Position numbers and translations under genes: made by a program | Notes under the pieces: model-generated | Told to the model about the DNA's origin: nothing | Database searches by the model: none | The model's input: the letters and a program-made list of their open reading frames with translations, nothing else | From: JALYQB01 sp035640155 | GTDB taxonomy: Bacteria; Actinomycetota; Actinomycetes; Mycobacteriales; Pseudonocardiaceae | Direction: 5' to 3' | NCBI GenBank assembly: GCA_035640155.1 | Contig: DASQWR010000212.1 | Location: 1-16,075 of the forward strand | Length of the DNA: 16,075 bases | Part shown: one piece after another, positions 13,661-16,075 of the stretch | How the letters are laid out: every line of letters starts with the position of its first letter | How positions within the stretch are numbered: the stretch's first letter is position 1

Positions 13661-15547
13661 CTATCGCGCGACCGCCGCGGGGACGGCCTGGTCGTCGAAC
13701 TGGGTGTGGTACAGCTCCTCGTAGCGCCCTCCCGCGGCGAGCAGCTCGGCGTGCGTGCCCCGTTCCACGATGCGCCCGTCCTCGATCACCAGGATCAGGT
13801 CCGCGGCCCGGACGGTGGACAGCCGGTGCGCGATGACCACGGCGGTGCGCCCGGCCAGGGCCTCGGTCAGTGCGGCCTGGACGGCGGCCTCGGAGGTGGA
13901 GTCCAGGTGCGCGGTGGCCTCGTCGAGGATCACCACCCGGGGTCGGGCGAGCAGCAGCCGGGCGATCGTCAGCCGCTGGCGCTCACCGCCGGAGAGCCGG
14001 TACCCGCGCTCGCCGACCACGGTGTCCAACCCGTCGGGTAGCGACGCCACGAGCTCGGCGAGCCGGGCCCGTTGCAGCACCTCCCACAGCTCGTCGTCGT
14101 TGGCCTCGGGTCGCGCGAGGACGAGGTTCGCCCGGATCGACTCGTGGAACAGGTGCCCGTCCTGGGTGACCATCCCCAGCGTGTCGCGGATCGAGTCGAA
14201 GGACAGTTTGCGGACATCGACCCCGGACAGTCGCACCGCGCCGGCGTCGACGTCGTAGAGCCTGGGGACCAGCTGGGCCATGGTCGACTTGCCCGCACCT
14301 GACGAGCCGACCAGCGCCACCATCTGGCCAGGCTCGGCGCGGAAGGACATCTCGTGCAGGACTTCCACACCGCCCCGCTGGTCCAGCTTGGCGACCTCCT
14401 CCAGGGACGCGAGCGACACCTTGTCCGCCGACGGGTAGCCGAAGCGCACGTTGTCGAACTCCACGCCGACCGGCCCGTCGGGAACCCGCTCGGGCTTCGG
14501 GGGCTCCTGGATCAGCGGGCGCAGGTCGAGCACCTCGAACACCCGCTCGAAGCTGACCAGAGCGCTCATCACCTCCACCCGGGCGCTGGCCAGCGCGGTC
14601 AGCGGGGCGTAGAGCCGGGTGAGCAGCAGGGCCAGCGCCACCACGTCGCCCGCATCCAGCTGCCCGCGCAACGCCAGGAACCCACCCAGTCCGTACACCA
14701 CTGCCAGCGCCAGCGCCGAGACCAGGGTCAGTGCGGTGACGAACACCGACTGCACCATCGCGGTGCGCACCCCGATGTCGCGCACCCGGGCGGCGCGGGC
14801 GGCGAACTCGGCGGACTCGGTGGCGGGCCGGCCGAACAGCTTGACCAGCGTGGCGCCGGGGGCGGAGAACCGCTCGGTCATCTGGGTGCCCATGGCCGCG
14901 TTGTGGTTGGCGGCCTCGCGCTCCATCCGGGCCAGCCGGGTGCCCATCCGGCGCGCCGGCACGACGAACACCGGAAACAGCACCAGCGCCAGCACGGTGA
15001 TCTGCCACGACAGGAAGAGCATCACCCCGAGGGTGAGCACCAGTGTGACGAGGTTGCTGACGACGCCGGACAGCGTGTCACTGAACGCCCGCTGGGCCCC
15101 GATGACGTCGTTGTTCAACCGGCTGACCAGCGCGCCGGTGCGGGTGCGGGTGAAGAACGCGACGGGCATCCGCTGCACATGATCGAACACCGCGGTGCGC
15201 AGGTCCAGGATCAGGCCCTCGCCGATCCTGGCCGACAGCCACCGGGTCACGATGCCCAGCGCCGCCTCCGCGATCGCGATCACGGCGATCAGCACCGCTA
15301 TCCCGACCACGAAGCTGACCTCCGCCCCCTGCACGATCGCATCGACGACCTGCGCGGCGAGCAGCGGCGTGGCGACCGCCAGCACCGCGGTGACCACGCT
15401 GAGCAGCAGGAACCTCACCAGCCGCCGTCGATGCGGCCGGGCGAACCCGGCAATCCGCCGCAACGTCGCCCGGGAGAACGGCCGCCGGTCTTCCTCGGCA
15501 TTCATCGCGTGGTACATCGACATCCACGCGGTGACCTCCATGTCCAT
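13661..15547 (-). CDS. MDR-type ABC exporter, fused membrane and ATPase domains
   Basis: About 628 residues from ATG at 15547 (MDMEV; the next ATG is at 15541). The N-terminal 300-odd residues form the six-helix ABC_membrane domain (helices around FLLLSVVTAVLAVATPLLAA, FVVGIAVLIAVIAIAEAALG and LVTLVLTLGVMLFLSWQITV). The nucleotide-binding domain has Walker A GSSGAGKST (about 412-420), Q-loop VTQDGHLFH, signature LSGGERQRLTI (about 516), Walker B VVILDEATAHLD (about 535) and the H-loop IAHRLSTV. One such chain should dimerise and export hydrophobic compounds or lipids. An insertion between the first strand and the core (ADKVSLASLEEVAKLDQRGG) is somewhat long. The start is supported by the mapped promoter: the longer frame from 15625 would begin at the -10 element. 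Confidence 0.93.
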   Translation of the reverse strand: MDMEVTAWMSMYHAMNAEEDRRPFSRATLRRIAGFARPHRRRLVRFLLLSVVTAVLAVATPLLAAQVVDAIVQGAEVSFVVGIAVLIAVIAIAEAALGIVTRWLSARIGEGLILDLRTAVFDHVQRMPVAFFTRTRTGALVSRLNNDVIGAQRAFSDTLSGVVSNLVTLVLTLGVMLFLSWQITVLALVLFPVFVVPARRMGTRLARMEREAANHNAAMGTQMTERFSAPGATLVKLFGRPATESAEFAARAARVRDIGVRTAMVQSVFVTALTLVSALALAVVYGLGGFLALRGQLDAGDVVALALLLTRLYAPLTALASARVEVMSALVSFERVFEVLDLRPLIQEPPKPERVPDGPVGVEFDNVRFGYPSADKVSLASLEEVAKLDQRGGVEVLHEMSFRAEPGQMVALVGSSGAGKSTMAQLVPRLYDVDAGAVRLSGVDVRKLSFDSIRDTLGMVTQDGHLFHESIRANLVLARPEANDDELWEVLQRARLAELVASLPDGLDTVVGERGYRLSGGERQRLTIARLLLARPRVVILDEATAHLDSTSEAAVQAALTEALAGRTAVVIAHRLSTVRAADLILVIEDGRIVERGTHAELLAAGGRYEELYHTQFDDQAVPAAVAR

Positions 15548-15620
15548 CGCGCACCGCCATCTCGGTCGATGTGTCCAGGCTGACAGGCTATCGGCGTACC
15601 CCGACAGCCATTTAGAGATG

Positions 15621-15651
15621 ACCATGCAACCTCAACCATGGCCGAGGTCAA
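15621..15651 (-). promoter_or_regulatory. MerR/SoxR-type promoter of the ABC exporter
   Basis: On the minus strand TTGACC (15651-15646) and CATGGT (15626-15621) are separated by 19 bp. The spacer region holds an imperfect dyad at 15648-15629, ACCTC-gg-CCATGG-tt-GAGGT, with perfect arms and centre. Overlong 19-bp spacers with a centred dyad are the hallmark of promoters bent into shape by MerR-family activators, and the CCTC...GAGG arms resemble SoxR-like sites. The transcript would begin near 15614, leaving about 65 bases of leader before the exporter start. No MerR gene is in the window. Confidence 0.55.
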
Positions 15652-15889
15652 GTAGAGCCGTCCCTGATGTCGCACGATGTGCGGGCGCGCACGTCGTGGT
15701 TTGAGCCGGCGCCCCGGCGGCCCGCCCGCCGACGGCCGACGACGTTCAGCCGGCTTGCTGGGGACGAGGGGCCGCGAGAACCGCGCCGCCTACTCTGATC
15801 GCTACCGAGTAGCGGATGTGCTGCGACACCAGCACGAACCGGTCACACTAGGCAGGCGGCACGCACAGCCGCCCCAGGAGGTGTTGACG
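15652..15889. other. Intergenic region before the small membrane protein gene
   Basis: No gene-like frame is seen on either strand between the exporter promoter and the last gene. Two inverted repeats stand out: CGCTAC-cga-GTAGCG at 15800-15814, and GGCGGC (15855-15860) with GCCGCC (15868-15873), a hairpin two bases before the AGGAGG ribosome site at 15876-15881. The first could be an operator, the second a leader hairpin for the next gene. No T-runs follow. Confidence 0.35.
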
Positions 15890-16054
15890 TTGCTCGCGTT
15901 CCTCGGCGTACTGCTGCTGATCTGGCTGGCGTTCATGGTTCTAGGCGCGGTGATCAAGGGATTATTCTGGCTGATCATCGTGGGCGCGGTGTTGTTCGTG
16001 GCGACGGTGGCCTACGGCTGGGCCAAGCAGAAGGCCCGGTCGTCGTCCCGCTGA
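15890..16054 (+). CDS. Small two-helix membrane protein
   Basis: 54 residues if the TTG at 15890 is used, eight bases after a perfect AGGAGG (15876-15881); GTG at 15881 and TTG at 15884 are in frame but too close to that site. Two hydrophobic helices, LLAFLGVLLLIWLAFMVLGA-like in the N-terminal half and GLFWLIIVGAVLFVATVAYG in the second, are followed by a basic WAKQKARSSSR tail, so the C-terminus should be cytoplasmic. Actinomycetes carry many such unnamed small hydrophobic proteins, some stress-linked. No family is recognised and no partner is visible before the window ends. Confidence 0.75.
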   Translation: MLAFLGVLLLIWLAFMVLGAVIKGLFWLIIVGAVLFVATVAYGWAKQKARSSSR

Positions 16055-16075
16055 GTCGCCAGGCCGGCCGACGCC

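Noticed and set aside
13433..14041. 202-codon plus-strand frame across the exporter's 3' end
   Set aside because: It overlaps the YciI and exporter genes in antisense, and the 150-base gap between them shows no family-like sequence or ribosome site.
14354..15583. 409-codon open frame on the plus strand
   Set aside because: Antisense to the ABC exporter, whose Walker, signature and membrane segments are unambiguous; the plus-strand product is low-complexity His/Gln/Glu.

Overview
The window is high-GC DNA with strong G/C third-position bias, GTG and TTG starts, and several start codons lying only 6-7 bases after a -10-like hexamer. With a mycobacterial-type Ku, a VapBC pair, a TIGR03668-type F420/PPOX protein, an EcsC protein and a WXG/EspC-like protein, this points to an actinomycete chromosome, probably Pseudonocardiales or a near relative (inference). 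It looks like an accessory region: short operons on both strands, mixed with gene debris.

Left part (1-4772). A C-terminally cut propeller-like gene runs off the left edge on the minus strand. It meets, head to head, a short EspC/WXG-like reading frame that starts a three-gene plus-strand set (509-1564: EspC-like half protein, 134-aa unknown, four-helix membrane protein). A convergent ku gene follows. The 758 bases upstream of ku (2527-3284) hold a broken TIGR02679/DUF2399 (Wadjet JetD-like) remnant and an orphan coding fragment. A PaaK-like acyl-CoA ligase follows on the minus strand.

Middle (4865-9590). This part has an EcsC-family gene, a small unknown gene, a GNAT acetyltransferase, a vapBC pair with a 4-base overlap, a debris field where a truncated HAD hydrolase meets a frameshifted XRE regulator, and a PPOX-type flavin/F420 protein. 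Then comes a two-gene minus-strand operon: a small XRE regulator overlapping by 4 bases a ClpP-fold protein in which all three catalytic positions appear replaced. A perfect palindrome covers the presumed promoter of this operon.

Right part (9591-16075). An 83-bp imperfect direct repeat brackets an O-methyltransferase gene. The right copy carries the start of an unrecognised 630-aa protein; the left copy carries only a 23-aa version of that start. On the minus strand, an MDR-type ABC exporter is followed by a YciI-like gene and an FmdE-like gene. The exporter has a MerR/SoxR-type promoter (19-bp spacer containing a dyad). A 54-aa membrane protein gene closes the window on the plus strand.

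No rRNA, tRNA, CRISPR array, intact transposase or integrase was seen. The best candidates for an undescribed system are the XRE/pseudo-ClpP operon, the repeat-flanked methyltransferase with the 630-aa protein, and the MerR-type-controlled exporter with its YciI and FmdE-like followers.
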